DNA of 64,000 bases from Cryomorphaceae bacterium 1068 (GTDB lineage Bacteria; Bacteroidota; Bacteroidia; Flavobacteriales_D; Cryomorphaceae): assembly GCA_027214385.1 (NCBI GenBank), contig JAPVXR010000002.1, positions 186,001 to 250,000 on the forward strand, written 5' to 3'. Made by a program: the position numbers and the translations under genes. Under the pieces are notes generated by a model that saw only the letters and a list, made by a program, of their open reading frames with translations, did no database searches and was not told the DNA's origin. Shown one piece after another: positions 53,194 through 63,420 of this stretch. Every line of letters begins with the position of its first letter. Positions within the stretch are counted from its first letter, which is position 1.

Positions 53194-54450
53194 TTAAAGT
53201 CCCAACAAAACTTCCGCAGGCGATTTTCCCCCGAAGATCATGTGCTCTGGATTCTCCAGCATTTCTTTCACTTTTACCAAAAAACTAACCGACTCTTTTC
53301 CATCGATAATTCGGTGATCGTAAGAGAGTGCCAAATACATCATCGGTAAGATCTGAACTTCGCCATTTACTGCCATCGGTCGCTCAACGATGTTGTGCAT
53401 TCCTAGGATGGCAGACTGCGGAGGATTAATGATCGGTGTGCTCATCATGGAACCGAACACACCTCCGTTAGTAATGGTAAAAGTTCCACCTTGCATCTCA
53501 TCGATGGTTATTTTTCCATCACGTGCTTTAATAGCCAGGCGCTTGATTTCTGCTTCGATTTCGGCAAGGCTCATCTGCTCGGCATTGCGCACTACAGGAA
53601 CCATTAGTCCCTTTGGTGAACTTACCGCGATTCCTATGTCCGCATAGTTATGCGTAACCATTTCGTTCCCGTCTATCTGTGCATTCACGGTCGGGAACAT
53701 ATTTAGGGCTTCGGTCACCGCTTTGGTAAAGAAGGACATAAATCCAAGACCGACGCCATGGTTTTCTTTAAAGACCTCTTTGTACTTCGAGCGCATGTCC
53801 ATGATGGGCTTCATGTTCACTTCGTTGAATGTGGTGAGCATAGCCGTCTCATTCTTAACGCCAACCAATCTCTCCGCAACTTTTCGACGAAGCGATGACA
53901 TTTTCTTGCTCTGTGTATCCCTGGTTCCACCCCAGCCTGCAGCTGATTCAGTAGTGAATCCGGCTGCCATTGCCTTAATTACATCCTGCTTTGTGATTCG
54001 GCCATCTTTCCCCGATCCTTGAATTTGATTCGCAGAGATTCCTTCTTCGCTCAACTTTTTCTTTGCTGCAGGTGAAGCATGTCCATCAGCGTAACTCTTT
54101 TTGCCGGCAGGGTCAGGTGCAGCAGCTGCTGCTTCCTTTTTTTCTTCTTTGGCTGCAGCAGGAGCTTCTTCTTTTTTTGTTTCTTGTTTTGGCTCTTCTT
54201 TTTTTACGGGTGCCTCAGCCTCCGTGTCAATCAAGCAAACCACCTCACCTACTCCAACGGTATCTCCTTCTTCGGCTTTGAGAGTGATCACTCCTGCTAC
54301 TTCAGCAGGAAGCTCCAAAGTAGCCTTGTCAGAGTCTACTTCGGCAATGACTTGATCCTTTTCTACATAATCACCATCGGCAACGAGCCATTCGGCAATT
54401 TCTACTTCAGATATGGATTCGCCCGGACTGGGCACTTTCATCTCAAACAT
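53194..54450 (-). CDS. sucB: Dihydrolipoyl succinyltransferase (2-oxoglutarate dehydrogenase E2)
   Basis: A 418-residue E2 transferring succinyl groups to CoA in the TCA cycle. One lipoyl domain (1-76; lipoylated Lys in [13 protein letters not shown]), an Ala/Lys/Glu/Pro-rich linker (80-115), a peripheral E3/E1-binding domain ([19 protein letters not shown]), and the catalytic domain with [19 protein letters not shown] (His and Asp). Immediately downstream of sucA with an 11-base gap. E3 (lpd) is not in the window. Confidence 0.96.
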   Translation of the reverse strand: MFEMKVPSPGESISEVEIAEWLVADGDYVEKDQVIAEVDSDKATLELPAEVAGVITLKAEEGDTVGVGEVVCLIDTEAEAPVKKEEPKQETKKEEAPAAAKEEKKEAAAAAPDPAGKKSYADGHASPAAKKKLSEEGISANQIQGSGKDGRITKQDVIKAMAAGFTTESAAGWGGTRDTQSKKMSSLRRKVAERLVGVKNETAMLTTFNEVNMKPIMDMRSKYKEVFKENHGVGLGFMSFFTKAVTEALNMFPTVNAQIDGNEMVTHNYADIGIAVSSPKGLMVPVVRNAEQMSLAEIEAEIKRLAIKARDGKITIDEMQGGTFTITNGGVFGSMMSTPIINPPQSAILGMHNIVERPMAVNGEVQILPMMYLALSYDHRIIDGKESVSFLVKVKEMLENPEHMIFGGKSPAEVLLGL

Positions 54451-54461
54451 GTGTGGTGGTG

Positions 54462-57200
54462 TTATTTAACGGTTTGTTTGGCGTGCGAAAATAAGGAATC
54501 TAATATGGCTTGCTGTCTGGCTGCCGATGTGACGGGCGATCCACTTGCGGGGCTGGCGCTTGCTAGTCTGGAAATACATTCCAATTTGACGGTTTCGTAG
54601 TTCAAGGCTATAAAAGACCAAGCACCCATATTCTTCGGTTCCTCCTGAACCCAGAGGTGCTTTTTGGCATTGGAGTACTTCTCAATGATAGCATCCATTT
54701 GCTTCTCGGGCAGTGGGTAAATCTGTTCCAATCGAACAACGGCAATATTTTCACCACTGTCAGTTTTCTCCTTCTCTTCCAGGATCTCGTAATAGATTTT
54801 ACCCGAACAGAATACGACAGTATCGATTTCTTTCGCATCCGCATTTGGATCATCCATTACCTCCATAAATCTACCTGTAGCCAATTCGTCCATCTTGGAC
54901 TTGGCTTTGGGATAACGAAGCAATTTTTTTGGAGTGAAAACAATAAGTGGTTTTCGGAAATGGCGGTGCATTTGTCGTCTCAATAGGTGAAAAAAGCTAG
55001 CGGGGGTTGTAGCATTACAAACCTGCATATTGTTTTCCGCGCAAAGCTGAAGGAATCTCTCCATCCGACCGCTGGAGTGCTCGGAGCCCATTCCTTCATA
55101 TCCGTGTGGCAGAAGCATGACCAATCCATTTTGAGTGCGCCACTTGTCTTCGGCGGAACTTAAAAACTGGTCTATCAAGATTTGAGCACCATTAAAGAAA
55201 TCTCCGAATTGCGCTTCCCAAATACTCAATGTTCGTGGGCTGGCAAATGCGTACCCATAATCAAAACCTAGCACTGCATATTCGCTGAGAAGCGAATTAT
55301 AAATGTAGTAGTGGCCTTGATCTTTACCGAGGTGGTTCAATGGGACGTATTCCTCTTCACTGTCCTCTGTTTTCAGCACAGCATGGCGGTGCGAGAACGT
55401 TCCTCTTTCTACATCCTGACCTGAAATTCTTACATCGTATCCTTCCTCTAGGAGCGTGGCATATGCCAATAGCTCGCCCATTGCCCAGTCCAGTCCATCG
55501 TCTTCGACCATTTTAAGTCGATCTTTCATCAACTTTTTCAATTTTCTGAAGAAGTTTTTGTCTTCAGGAAGAGTATTGAAGGTCTTGGCCAAACGGATGA
55601 GGTCCTCCTTCTTGTAACCGGTTTCAGGAGACTGATCAAAATCTTCTGCTGAGGCGGGACTTAAGGCTTCCCATGTACTTTTCAGAAATTGCATCACTTC
55701 GAGTGTATCCATTTTCTTGGACGCATCGAAATTCTTTTCCAGCGTATTCCCGAACTTATCAATTATTTTGTCCGCCTCCTCTTGTTTGATGATTCCCTCT
55801 TCAATAATTTGTTTGAGGTAAATCTCTCTCGGATTCGGATGACTTGCGATGAGATCATACAGTTTTGGTTGAGTGAATTTTGGTTCATCGCCTTCATTGT
55901 GGCCGTACTTACGGTAGCACAACAAGTCAATAAACACATCCATCCCAAACTTCTGACGGTATTCAAATGCGATTAGAATGGTTTGAACCATTGCTTCAAT
56001 ATCATCTCCATTTACGTGAAAAACAGGACATAACGTCGTCTTTCCTACGTCGGTGCAGTAAGTTGAAGATCGAGCATCCAAATAGTTGGTAGTAAATCCA
56101 ACTTGATTATTCACCACAATGTGAATCGTACCCCCCGTGCGGTAACCATCTAATTGAGCCATTTGTACTACCTCGTAAACGACACCTTGCGCAGCAATAG
56201 CGGCATCTCCATGAATTAAAATGGGAAGGATGGCTTTTTCGTCCTTGAGATAATTGTCAATTTTCGCTCGTGCGATACCTTCTACTACCGGGTCTACCGC
56301 CTCCAGGTGTGAAGGGTTTGGCGAAAGCGTCAAATGAATTGGCTCGCCGCTTTCGGTAATGACCTCATTGCTATAGCCCAAATGATATTTTACGTCCCCA
56401 TCAAATTCTTTGGAAGCGTCGTACTCTTCGTATTCCTTGCCTTCAAATTCACTGAAGATTTCTTTGAATTGTTTTTTAAAAATATTCCCCAAAACATTGA
56501 GTCGACCGCGGTGGGCCATCCCAATAATTACTTCTTTAACACCTAAGCGTGACCCTCTTTGAATCAACGCATGCAGGGCAGGAATTAAGGCCTCTCCTCC
56601 TTCCAGTGAAAAACGCTTTTGACCGACAAACTTTTTTTGCAAAAACTGCTCGAAAGAAGTCGCGCGGTTTAGCATATTGAATATGATTCGCTTCTCTTCA
56701 TCGGTAAACTTAGGCCTATTGGCAAGCTCGATGTTTTCGCGAATCCATTTGACGCGCTCTGGTTTTCGGATATAATTGTACTCGATCCCGATGCTTTCAC
56801 AATATGTTTTCTCCAAATGAGAAATAATGTCTTTAAGAGGTGCAGGACCCATGCTAATCTCTTCTCCAGCTTGAAAAACAGTGTTCAAGTCATCTTCGGA
56901 GAGATCGAAGTTTTTTAACTCTAGCGTTGGGGTGTACTTTCTTCTATCTCGTACCGGGTTTGTTTTGGTAAAGAGATGCCCGCGTGAGCGGTAACCCTCA
57001 ATCAGATTGAGGACTTTGAACTCTTTGTGAACGTTTTCGGGAATTTCGCTGTCTGAATCGTAGTTTTTTCTTGCGAATTCGAAGCCTTCAAAAAAGTGGG
57101 CCCAGTCCTTCTCTATAGAAGCTGGGTCTTGTCGATACTTTTCATATTGCTCGTCTATCCAATCGATGGAGGCGTTGCCGAGGAATGAAAATTTGTCCAT
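54462..57200 (-). CDS. sucA: 2-oxoglutarate dehydrogenase E1
   Basis: A 912-residue thiamine-diphosphate E1 decarboxylating 2-oxoglutarate. The N-terminal E2-binding helix region starts [21 protein letters not shown]; ThDP motifs [14 protein letters not shown] and [15 protein letters not shown]-terminal transketolase-like half with [19 protein letters not shown]-type segments (here [20 protein letters not shown]). An in-frame ATG 11 codons upstream (57233) is rejected since the conserved N-terminus starts at 57200. An exact reverse-strand box TATTTTTG at 57223-57230 lies just upstream. Confidence 0.97.
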   Translation of the reverse strand: MDKFSFLGNASIDWIDEQYEKYRQDPASIEKDWAHFFEGFEFARKNYDSDSEIPENVHKEFKVLNLIEGYRSRGHLFTKTNPVRDRRKYTPTLELKNFDLSEDDLNTVFQAGEEISMGPAPLKDIISHLEKTYCESIGIEYNYIRKPERVKWIRENIELANRPKFTDEEKRIIFNMLNRATSFEQFLQKKFVGQKRFSLEGGEALIPALHALIQRGSRLGVKEVIIGMAHRGRLNVLGNIFKKQFKEIFSEFEGKEYEEYDASKEFDGDVKYHLGYSNEVITESGEPIHLTLSPNPSHLEAVDPVVEGIARAKIDNYLKDEKAILPILIHGDAAIAAQGVVYEVVQMAQLDGYRTGGTIHIVVNNQVGFTTNYLDARSSTYCTDVGKTTLCPVFHVNGDDIEAMVQTILIAFEYRQKFGMDVFIDLLCYRKYGHNEGDEPKFTQPKLYDLIASHPNPREIYLKQIIEEGIIKQEEADKIIDKFGNTLEKNFDASKKMDTLEVMQFLKSTWEALSPASAEDFDQSPETGYKKEDLIRLAKTFNTLPEDKNFFRKLKKLMKDRLKMVEDDGLDWAMGELLAYATLLEEGYDVRISGQDVERGTFSHRHAVLKTEDSEEEYVPLNHLGKDQGHYYIYNSLLSEYAVLGFDYGYAFASPRTLSIWEAQFGDFFNGAQILIDQFLSSAEDKWRTQNGLVMLLPHGYEGMGSEHSSGRMERFLQLCAENNMQVCNATTPASFFHLLRRQMHRHFRKPLIVFTPKKLLRYPKAKSKMDELATGRFMEVMDDPNADAKEIDTVVFCSGKIYYEILEEKEKTDSGENIAVVRLEQIYPLPEKQMDAIIEKYSNAKKHLWVQEEPKNMGAWSFIALNYETVKLECISRLASASPASGSPVTSAARQQAILDSLFSHAKQTVK

Positions 57201-57222
57201 AAGGATTTTCAGAATGTGATTG

Positions 57223-57230
57223 CAAAAATA
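57223..57230 (-). promoter_or_regulatory. -7 box (TATTTTTG) of sucA-sucB
   Basis: Exact TAnnTTTG on the reverse strand, 22 bases upstream of the sucA ATG at 57200; it overlaps the longer frame starting at 57233 and argues against that start. Confidence 0.45.
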
Positions 57231-57296
57231 CAATTTTATGAACGGCTACCACAGGGAATAGTTCCCTCCTTTAAGGACTTTTCGTTGAAAAAAAGT

Positions 57297-57653
57297 TTAA
57301 CTGTATTTCTTCCGAAAAACCACTTTGGCAAAACAGCGCTTAATAACTGCATCAGCCAGTGAAGCTGAATGTTCTTCTTGTTTTTTTGATAGAATCTGTT
57401 CCCGCACGAATTTCTCTGAGATGTCCAATTGATAAAGTAATGGCTGTAATTTCGAATTATCGTGTACCTGAAGGTCCTCCAGACTTTTGGAAATGACTTT
57501 TACCAGCTCACTATAAGGCTGTGCCTCGTCATCTATCTTGATTTCAATGCCCTGCAAACGAAAATCTTTTTCGATTTGTAGTAATGTCTTCTGTCGGAGA
57601 GCTTCAAACTCGGCAGGAGCAATAAATGATGTTTTTTTTGGTGATTCTTCCAT
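57297..57653 (-). CDS. Hypothetical soluble protein
   Basis: A 118-residue charged, helical protein (EFEALRQKTLLQIEKDFRLQG; VREQILSKKQEEHSASLADAVIKRCFAKVVFRKKY) with no recognised domain. The start at 57653 overlaps the stop of the M61 peptidase by one base (TAATG), so the two are translationally coupled; a longer frame starting at 57668 adds five residues and loses this link. Located between the M61 gene and sucA on the reverse strand. Function unknown. Confidence 0.65.
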   Translation of the reverse strand: MEESPKKTSFIAPAEFEALRQKTLLQIEKDFRLQGIEIKIDDEAQPYSELVKVISKSLEDLQVHDNSKLQPLLYQLDISEKFVREQILSKKQEEHSASLADAVIKRCFAKVVFRKKYS

Positions 57654-59494
57654 TAGCCTACAAGCCATGCATCTCGAATACGCTTCTGCTCTTCTGTAAT
57701 GTCTTCTTTTACTTCAAGGTAGTTGTAGAGTGTTCGCTCGACGGTTTTTACTTTACCCTTCAATTTTTTCTCTTGATAGGTACCATCTTCTTTCTTTCGA
57801 GCGACCAGTACCGTTACCTTATCGCCTTTTGAGACTGACTTCTTGAATGTATTAAGTTGAGATCTGAAGTTGTCACTTTCAACTTTGACACCATTCCAGT
57901 TAATGATTTCATCTCCTTTTTCGAAGCCCAAATCCTTTCCAAAATCATCCAGTTGGTCCACACCGACTACTACCATTCTATCGGTTCTTGGGTTGAATCC
58001 TACCGCGGCACCACCTCCTGAGACGACATTTTTGGTGATTTCTTCTTCATATTCAATGCCCGCGTAATTCAGCAACTCTGTGAACGGAAGTGGTTCGGTT
58101 CCCCCTACATGTTTTTCCAAAAAAGGCGTGATTTCCAGATAGCCGGAGACTTTTCCGATTTCCAAGAATAGTCGGTCATCCTCAAATGGCCTATCTACTC
58201 CAAACTCATCAGAGAGGTCGCTCATTAAATCCTGAATACCATACTCTCCATTGCTTAAATGAAGTAATTTCAGATCAATGGCCATGCCGATCAGAGCACC
58301 TTTTTGGTATACATTCAGGTATTGATCTTCGTGCTCATCCAGAGCTTTTTTACTCATTTCAGTAAATGCTATTCCCGAATCAAAAGAGGAAGCAGCGATC
58401 ATTTTTGTCTTCATGACGTCTAAGAACTCATCTACGCTCATCAGGCCATACTTAACTTGAACGTGTTGAGCGGCATACTCCGTGCAGCCCTCATAAAGCC
58501 AAAGATGTTTGCTCATTTCGGGATTCATAAAGTCGTAATCGTCGATTTGCTCAGAGTGAATATTGAGCGGAGTGACGATGTGAAAAAACTCATGGGCCAC
58601 TACATCTTTTATAGTCTGAGCCAATGAAGCCACGGGAGTTTCAGGTAGCACACATACAGTAGATGTGTTGTGCTCTAAAGCTCCGAATCCGCCGCTGCCG
58701 CCAAACCCTTTAGTCAGATAAATGAGAATAGAATATTGATCTGTGGGCAAGTCGCCGCCTAAGTATTCAGAAGCTGCAGGGAAGAGATCATCAACCAAGT
58801 CCAAGACTTCTGCAGCTTTTACAACCCCAGTTGGTGAGTATACGGATACTACGATTCGAGTATCGTCAACATACATTGCCGCGGTATCAGGCACGCAGTA
58901 GAGCATTGGGCAGTCGTGAAGCTGGAAGTAATCTTTGGCTGCAAATAAATCCAGTGAATCACCTGTGCTTACTCTTGGTAAAGAGGTCTCTCCATAAAAT
59001 TTCTCCGGACGAAGAATCTCTACCTCGTAAGGCGATTTTTTTAAATGATCAAGGTAACCTGCGAAGCCAAAAGTATTGAGAACCACGTTTTCGCCGGCTT
59101 CGATATTGGTGCCTGCTGGTTCGAATATCCCCGCAGCGCGCGGTTCATCAAAGCTGTCTTTCACTTTATAATTGAGATAGCTCAGACCTTTCGCGTTTGA
59201 AATCTGCCACCTGTTTTCGTCCAATTTTTCAATGGGAAGTTCTACACCTGTTGAGTCATAGGCCTTGATGTCCTCAACGAATCGACCGAAGTCGCTGATA
59301 CTATAAGTACCTGGAATAATCTTGGGCATATTGTAAATCACCGTGTCTCGATGTATAGTCGGTACAAACAGTTTCACCTCAACTTGATCATTTTCAATAT
59401 TTTTGAGATCGAGTTTGAGAGTATACCCTTTGGGATCATTGGCGGAGACCATGGAAACACAAATGGTGAGGAGTACAAGCAGTAAATTTTTCAT
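57653..59494 (-). CDS. M61-family glycyl aminopeptidase-like protein with PDZ domain
   Basis: A 613-residue exported peptidase: signal peptide (KNLLLVLLTICVSMVSA), an N-terminal beta-sandwich, the zinc peptidase domain with HEFFH at about 301-305 in VVAHEFFHIVTPLNIHSEQ and a downstream Glu in LWLYEGCTEYAAQ, and a C-terminal PDZ-like domain (GGGAAVGFNPRTDRMVVVGV; DLGFEKGDEIINWNGVKV). M61 members prefer N-terminal Gly/Ala. A 7-residue longer frame (59515) is rejected because the signal starts at 59494. Exact promoter box at 59513-59520. The following small gene overlaps its stop. Confidence 0.93.
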   Translation of the reverse strand: MKNLLLVLLTICVSMVSANDPKGYTLKLDLKNIENDQVEVKLFVPTIHRDTVIYNMPKIIPGTYSISDFGRFVEDIKAYDSTGVELPIEKLDENRWQISNAKGLSYLNYKVKDSFDEPRAAGIFEPAGTNIEAGENVVLNTFGFAGYLDHLKKSPYEVEILRPEKFYGETSLPRVSTGDSLDLFAAKDYFQLHDCPMLYCVPDTAAMYVDDTRIVVSVYSPTGVVKAAEVLDLVDDLFPAASEYLGGDLPTDQYSILIYLTKGFGGSGGFGALEHNTSTVCVLPETPVASLAQTIKDVVAHEFFHIVTPLNIHSEQIDDYDFMNPEMSKHLWLYEGCTEYAAQHVQVKYGLMSVDEFLDVMKTKMIAASSFDSGIAFTEMSKKALDEHEDQYLNVYQKGALIGMAIDLKLLHLSNGEYGIQDLMSDLSDEFGVDRPFEDDRLFLEIGKVSGYLEITPFLEKHVGGTEPLPFTELLNYAGIEYEEEITKNVVSGGGAAVGFNPRTDRMVVVGVDQLDDFGKDLGFEKGDEIINWNGVKVESDNFRSQLNTFKKSVSKGDKVTVLVARKKEDGTYQEKKLKGKVKTVERTLYNYLEVKEDITEEQKRIRDAWLVG

Positions 59495-59512
59495 AGATAT
59501 ATTTATACGCGG

Positions 59513-59520
59513 CAAAGATA
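59513..59520 (-). promoter_or_regulatory. -7 box (TATCTTTG) of the M61 peptidase gene
   Basis: Exact TAnnTTTG on the reverse strand, 18 bases upstream of the ATG at 59494. Confidence 0.45.
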
Positions 59521-59571
59521 AGCCGAGAGGGAGCTGGAATTGACTCCGATTAGAAACTTTTAAGACCGCTT

Positions 59572-60102
59572 ATGGAGATTTACGATAGATTCACACCAGA
59601 ACAGAATGAGTACGGAGCATTTTATGCCAATTATTTAAAGAATGTGGAAGGCATGACGATATCCGAAGCGCTCACTGCCGATATTGATATGTTTGAAAAT
59701 TTGGCAAATCTCAACGGCTTGGATATTCATACCACCTATGAACAGGGAAAATGGACGATCGCAGAATTGATGCTACACTGCATTGATACCGAAAGGGTTT
59801 TTGCAGGAAGAATCTTGCGGCTATTGCGAAAGGACAGTACTCCGCTTCCCGGGTTTGATCAGGATGATTTTGTGTTGACTTCGGGTGCAAAAAATCACAC
59901 TGTGAAAGATCTTGTGAGACAGTGGGATGTGGGACGTGATTTTACTCTTGAGTTGTTCCGAAATGCCGAGGATAGTGCCATGGAATTCATCGGAAATGCC
60001 AGTGGTTACCCCATCTCAGCGAGGACCATTGGACTAATTATTCCAGGGCATAACCTTCACCATTGTAAGGTGCTACGTGAAAGGTACGGATTGGATATTT
60101 AG
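59572..60102 (+). CDS. DinB-family protein
   Basis: A 176-residue four-helix-bundle protein of the DinB/YfiT superfamily. Putative metal-binding His residues lie in MLHCIDTERVFAGRIL and GHNLHHCKVLRERYGL, spaced as in the family. Such proteins are metal-dependent thiol- or hydrolase-like enzymes; in Firmicutes some use bacillithiol or mycothiol. The actual substrate is unknown. Converges with the NifU gene by 4 bases. Confidence 0.88.
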   Translation: MEIYDRFTPEQNEYGAFYANYLKNVEGMTISEALTADIDMFENLANLNGLDIHTTYEQGKWTIAELMLHCIDTERVFAGRILRLLRKDSTPLPGFDQDDFVLTSGAKNHTVKDLVRQWDVGRDFTLELFRNAEDSAMEFIGNASGYPISARTIGLIIPGHNLHHCKVLRERYGLDI

Positions 60103-60689
60103 ACAGACTCAGCCTCGACACTCTTCACCTCGGGAAGCTCAGTCTTCAGCAGGTTCTCAATCCCGTCTTTCAGCGTCATGGTAGAGGATGGGCAGCCAGA
60201 ACATGATCCGCGCAGCTGAACTTTGACTACGCCTTCTTTGAAAGATACAAAGTCGATCGCTCCACCATCACTTTCTACTGCAGGTTTTACGTATTCATTT
60301 AGCAGATGACGGATGGCATCGTCGTATTCACTCGGTTCCACAGGCTCTTGGGCTTTCATTTCCTCGGCCACTACTTCGAATTCAGGTATTTTTTCAACGG
60401 CCGTTTCGTGCTTGAGCAGGAATTCTCGCACGAACTCGCGCAGCTCGAAAGTGATGAGATCCCAACTCAAATCTGCAGTTTTGGTAACGGTCACAAAGTT
60501 ACTCGCGATAAAAACACTCTTTACAAAAGGGAAGTCAAATAGCTTTCCGGCTAGCTCTGATGAGCCTTTCGCTTCTGCTGCGGTCTTGTATTCAACGGCA
60601 TCTTTTGAATTGAAAATGACCCGGTCGGCCACGAATTTCATGGTGTTTGGGTTGGGTGTGAGCTCGGCGTATATACTTGTTGGAAACAT
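60099..60689 (-). CDS. NifU-like iron-sulfur scaffold (Nfu type)
   Basis: A 196-residue Fe-S carrier with an N-terminal Nfu_N-type domain (YAELTPNPNTMKFVADRVI; SPFVKSVFIASNFVTVTK-like) and a C-terminal NifU domain (EYVKPAVESDGGAIDFVSF) with CSGC in RGSCSGCPSSTMTLKDGIE, the cluster-binding Cys pair. It delivers Fe-S clusters to targets. Its promoter box TAACTTTG (60715-60722) abuts that of the divergent Cys-rich gene. Confidence 0.93.
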   Translation of the reverse strand: MFPTSIYAELTPNPNTMKFVADRVIFNSKDAVEYKTAAEAKGSSELAGKLFDFPFVKSVFIASNFVTVTKTADLSWDLITFELREFVREFLLKHETAVEKIPEFEVVAEEMKAQEPVEPSEYDDAIRHLLNEYVKPAVESDGGAIDFVSFKEGVVKVQLRGSCSGCPSSTMTLKDGIENLLKTELPEVKSVEAESV

Positions 60690-60714
60690 GTCCTTTAGAT
60701 TATTCGTATTTTTG
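60680..60714 (+). promoter_or_regulatory. Promoter of the Cys-rich gene (TTG-N24-TATTTTTG)
   Basis: TTG at 60680-60682 and exact TATTTTTG at 60707-60714, spaced by 24 bases, a little long. The box directly abuts the reverse-strand TAACTTTG box. Confidence 0.45.
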
Positions 60715-60749
60715 CAAAGTTAATACAGCAGAGCGAACCTTTTGTTCAA
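60715..60749 (-). promoter_or_regulatory. Promoter of the NifU-like gene (TTG-N24-TAACTTTG)
   Basis: Reverse strand: TTG at 60747-60749, 24 bases, exact TAACTTTG at 60715-60722, 25 bases upstream of the ATG at 60689. The two promoters face each other with adjoining -7 boxes. Confidence 0.45.
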
Positions 60750-61161
60750 ATCAAAAACATACAAGCAATCCCTTTTCGCCAGAAGCCTCAGTCTTCTGTT
60801 GGCGTTCACCTTTATAGTGCACACGGGCTACGTGAATGCAACTACCATGGAGTGTTACACTTCGGGTAGGAGTGAGGTGAGCTTATTGCAAAAGGATTTT
60901 TGCTGTGCGGTGGAAGCACTTGATTTTTCTTCCGTATCGCCTAAATGCTGTGCCTTTGAGCAAACACAAAAAGTATTTGATGGCTTTACAGGTGAGGATT
61001 CTTTTGAGCTGAAGAAAATTTCTTTTCCAAGTATAACGTTTGGACTAGTTGAAATCCTTACTCCTCTCCTGAGGAAAGCTGATAGTGCTTCTCTCAAGTC
61101 GCCTCCTGATCCACTCAGTGGTCTCTCACTTCTTAAGTATATCTCTGTTTTTCGACTTTGA
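60742..61161 (+). CDS. HYC_CC_PP-like secreted Cys-rich protein
   Basis: A 139-residue protein with TTG start, a Sec signal-like helix (LFARSLSLLLAFTFIVHTGYVNA), then four Cys clusters: MECYTS, KDFCCAVE, KCCAFEQ, and a late SPPDPLSG. This fits the HYC_CC_PP-type proteins which sit before a TonB receptor and an HMA protein in Bacteroidota. It probably binds a soft metal (copper is likely) in the periplasm or outer membrane; the metal is inferred. Promoter at 60680-60714. Confidence 0.72.
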   Translation: MFKSKTYKQSLFARSLSLLLAFTFIVHTGYVNATTMECYTSGRSEVSLLQKDFCCAVEALDFSSVSPKCCAFEQTQKVFDGFTGEDSFELKKISFPSITFGLVEILTPLLRKADSASLKSPPDPLSGLSLLKYISVFRL

Positions 61162-61209
61162 TTTTGATGATGATCAGTTCTGATTCATCACTCATCAAAT
61201 TCGTTAGAT

Positions 61210-63420
61210 ATGAAAAATACAATCATCTTATTTCTGATGTGCTTTGCTTTAAGCACGTCAGCCCAAATTACAGGCGTAGTCACTGATTCCGAATCTGGAA
61301 ATTCTCTTCCCAGAGCAAGCGTTGTTTGGTTAGGAACAACGGAAGGTACACTCACAGACCCGAACGGTAGGTTTTCGATCGAGCCTGCCGATGAGTTTCC
61401 CGCCTTATTAATATTCAGCTATGTGGGCTTCTCTAAAGATACCATAGAAATAACCACCCCCGCGCAAAATGTAAATGTTGCGCTGAGCTCCTCAGTGGAA
61501 ATGCAAACAGTGGAAGTCACCGAAGAGCGAGATGCATTCAGTATGTCGGCAACCGATAAGGTAAACGTCGAATCCATCAATCGAGCTGTGCTAAGAAAGG
61601 CAGCTTGTTGCAACCTTTCCGAGTCTTTTGAAACCACTGCCTCGGTAGATGTGGTTCTTAACGATGCCGTAACGGGCACCAAGAAAATTCAGATGCTCGG
61701 CCTCGAGGGCGTTTACGTTCAAAAGCTTTTTGAGGGAATTCCTTTTAATCGAGGACTCGGAAACGTCTTGGGTTTTGACCAAATTCCGGGACCGTGGATC
61801 AACTCTATCCAACTGACCAAAGGCGTCGGTTCCGTTTTGAACGGCTATGAAAGCATGTCAGGTCAGATCAACCTCAACTTCCTTCCACCTGACGGCAATG
61901 AGCGGGTCTACGCCGATGTCTTTGCTAACCAGCAAGGCCGCTTTGAAGGTAATTTGGTATGGACAAAGCCTTTGAACAAAAGATGGTCGACCGCTTTCTT
62001 TGCCGGACTTCATTTTCAAGATCAGAAAGTAGATCGCAACGACGACGGATTTTTGGATATGCCGACCCGCGAAGGAATTAAGTTATTGAACCGCTGGAAA
62101 TACTTCGGTGATTATTTTCGCTCGCAGTTTATGGCTTCATATGCTTATGAAGACCGCACATCCGGTCAGCGCGATTTCAATTTCAGTGACGACTTTGGTA
62201 GCGAGAATGTTTACGGTTTCGGGATGGAAGTCAATCAGATCGACTTCATGGCGAAAGCGGGAATTCTTTCCAAAAAGCGCGAAGACCGCAGCGTGGGCAT
62301 TCACACCATCTTTTCGCGCACGGATGTCGATTCCTATTTTGGAAACAATCCATACGTTGGAGTACAAACAACAGGAAGATTGAATGTGACCTTACAGCAG
62401 AAGTTTTCGAAGTATAGCGACCACTCCATCTCGACGGGTCTTCATTTTCTCTACGACGAGTACAACGAATCATATCTTGATTCAGCATTCAACAGGATCG
62501 AGCGGGTGCCCGGAGCCTTTGCTGAGTACACCTACGAGCGACCGCGATTTACTTTGGTGGCTGGTGCGCGCTACGACGCGCATAACCTTTACGGCGGGCA
62601 GTTCTCCCCTCGATTGCATTTGAAGTACAACCTGCGACCTCTCACCACCATCCGGACAACCCTTGGTCGAGGTTTTCGGTCAGCCAATGCCTTTGGAGAT
62701 CAATTGGGATTACTCGCTTCCTCAAGACAAGTACGTGTTTTGGACACTCCTCAAGCGGAGGAAAGTTGGAATACGGGAATCTCCTTTCTGCACAAATTTG
62801 AGTTGTTTGATCGGCAGGCAGTCATCAACACGGATTATTACTACACTTGGTTCCAAAATCAATTGGTGGTAGATCGCGATTTTAGTGCGCGCCAATTGCT
62901 CTTTTATAACCTGGATGGTGAATCAACAGCTCATAGTTTGCAGGCTGATTTTCAAATGGAGCCTCTGAAAGGACTTGGCATGAAATTCTCGTACAAGTAT
63001 CAAGTAGTGGAGACCGATTACTTAGAAGGAAGACTGCAAAAACCCCTGATCCCTGAGCACCGTGCCTTGATAAATGTCGGTTATACATCGCCTGACGGCA
63101 ATTGGTACCTTGACTTTACGACCAATTATTACGGGATGTCACGACTACCCGATACGCAGATGAATCCCGAGAATTTGCAATTGGAGGCGGAAAGCGAGAA
63201 CTTTTTACTCTTCAATACACAAGTGACGCGAACCCTCGGAAATTTTGAAGTTTATGTTGGTTCCGAAAACCTCGGTAACTTTATACAGGCAGATGCCATA
63301 GTAGATGCTGAAAATCCTTTTGGCGACTTTTTTGATGCTACCATGATATATGGACCATTAAATGGACGTACCGTATATTTGGGAGTGCGATTTAACCTTG
63401 AAAAACAATCTAAAAAATGA
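61210..63420 (+). CDS. TonB-dependent outer-membrane receptor with N-terminal CarboxypepD_reg-like domain
   Basis: A 736-residue outer-membrane receptor. Signal peptide 1-19; a carboxypeptidase-regulatory-like beta-sandwich at 20-95 (ITGVVTDSESGNSLPRASV); plug domain at about 115-230 with IQLTKGVGSVLNGYESMSGQI; 22-strand barrel ending in YLGVRFNLEKQSKK. In the plug N-terminus there is a Cys-Cys pair (Cys133-Cys134, RKAACCNLSES), seen in receptors next to HMA proteins. Located between the Cys-rich protein (48-base gap) and the HMA protein (4-base overlap), so it probably takes up a metal or metal complex. Substrate not shown. Confidence 0.93.
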   Translation: MKNTIILFLMCFALSTSAQITGVVTDSESGNSLPRASVVWLGTTEGTLTDPNGRFSIEPADEFPALLIFSYVGFSKDTIEITTPAQNVNVALSSSVEMQTVEVTEERDAFSMSATDKVNVESINRAVLRKAACCNLSESFETTASVDVVLNDAVTGTKKIQMLGLEGVYVQKLFEGIPFNRGLGNVLGFDQIPGPWINSIQLTKGVGSVLNGYESMSGQINLNFLPPDGNERVYADVFANQQGRFEGNLVWTKPLNKRWSTAFFAGLHFQDQKVDRNDDGFLDMPTREGIKLLNRWKYFGDYFRSQFMASYAYEDRTSGQRDFNFSDDFGSENVYGFGMEVNQIDFMAKAGILSKKREDRSVGIHTIFSRTDVDSYFGNNPYVGVQTTGRLNVTLQQKFSKYSDHSISTGLHFLYDEYNESYLDSAFNRIERVPGAFAEYTYERPRFTLVAGARYDAHNLYGGQFSPRLHLKYNLRPLTTIRTTLGRGFRSANAFGDQLGLLASSRQVRVLDTPQAEESWNTGISFLHKFELFDRQAVINTDYYYTWFQNQLVVDRDFSARQLLFYNLDGESTAHSLQADFQMEPLKGLGMKFSYKYQVVETDYLEGRLQKPLIPEHRALINVGYTSPDGNWYLDFTTNYYGMSRLPDTQMNPENLQLEAESENFLLFNTQVTRTLGNFEVYVGSENLGNFIQADAIVDAENPFGDFFDATMIYGPLNGRTVYLGVRFNLEKQSKK

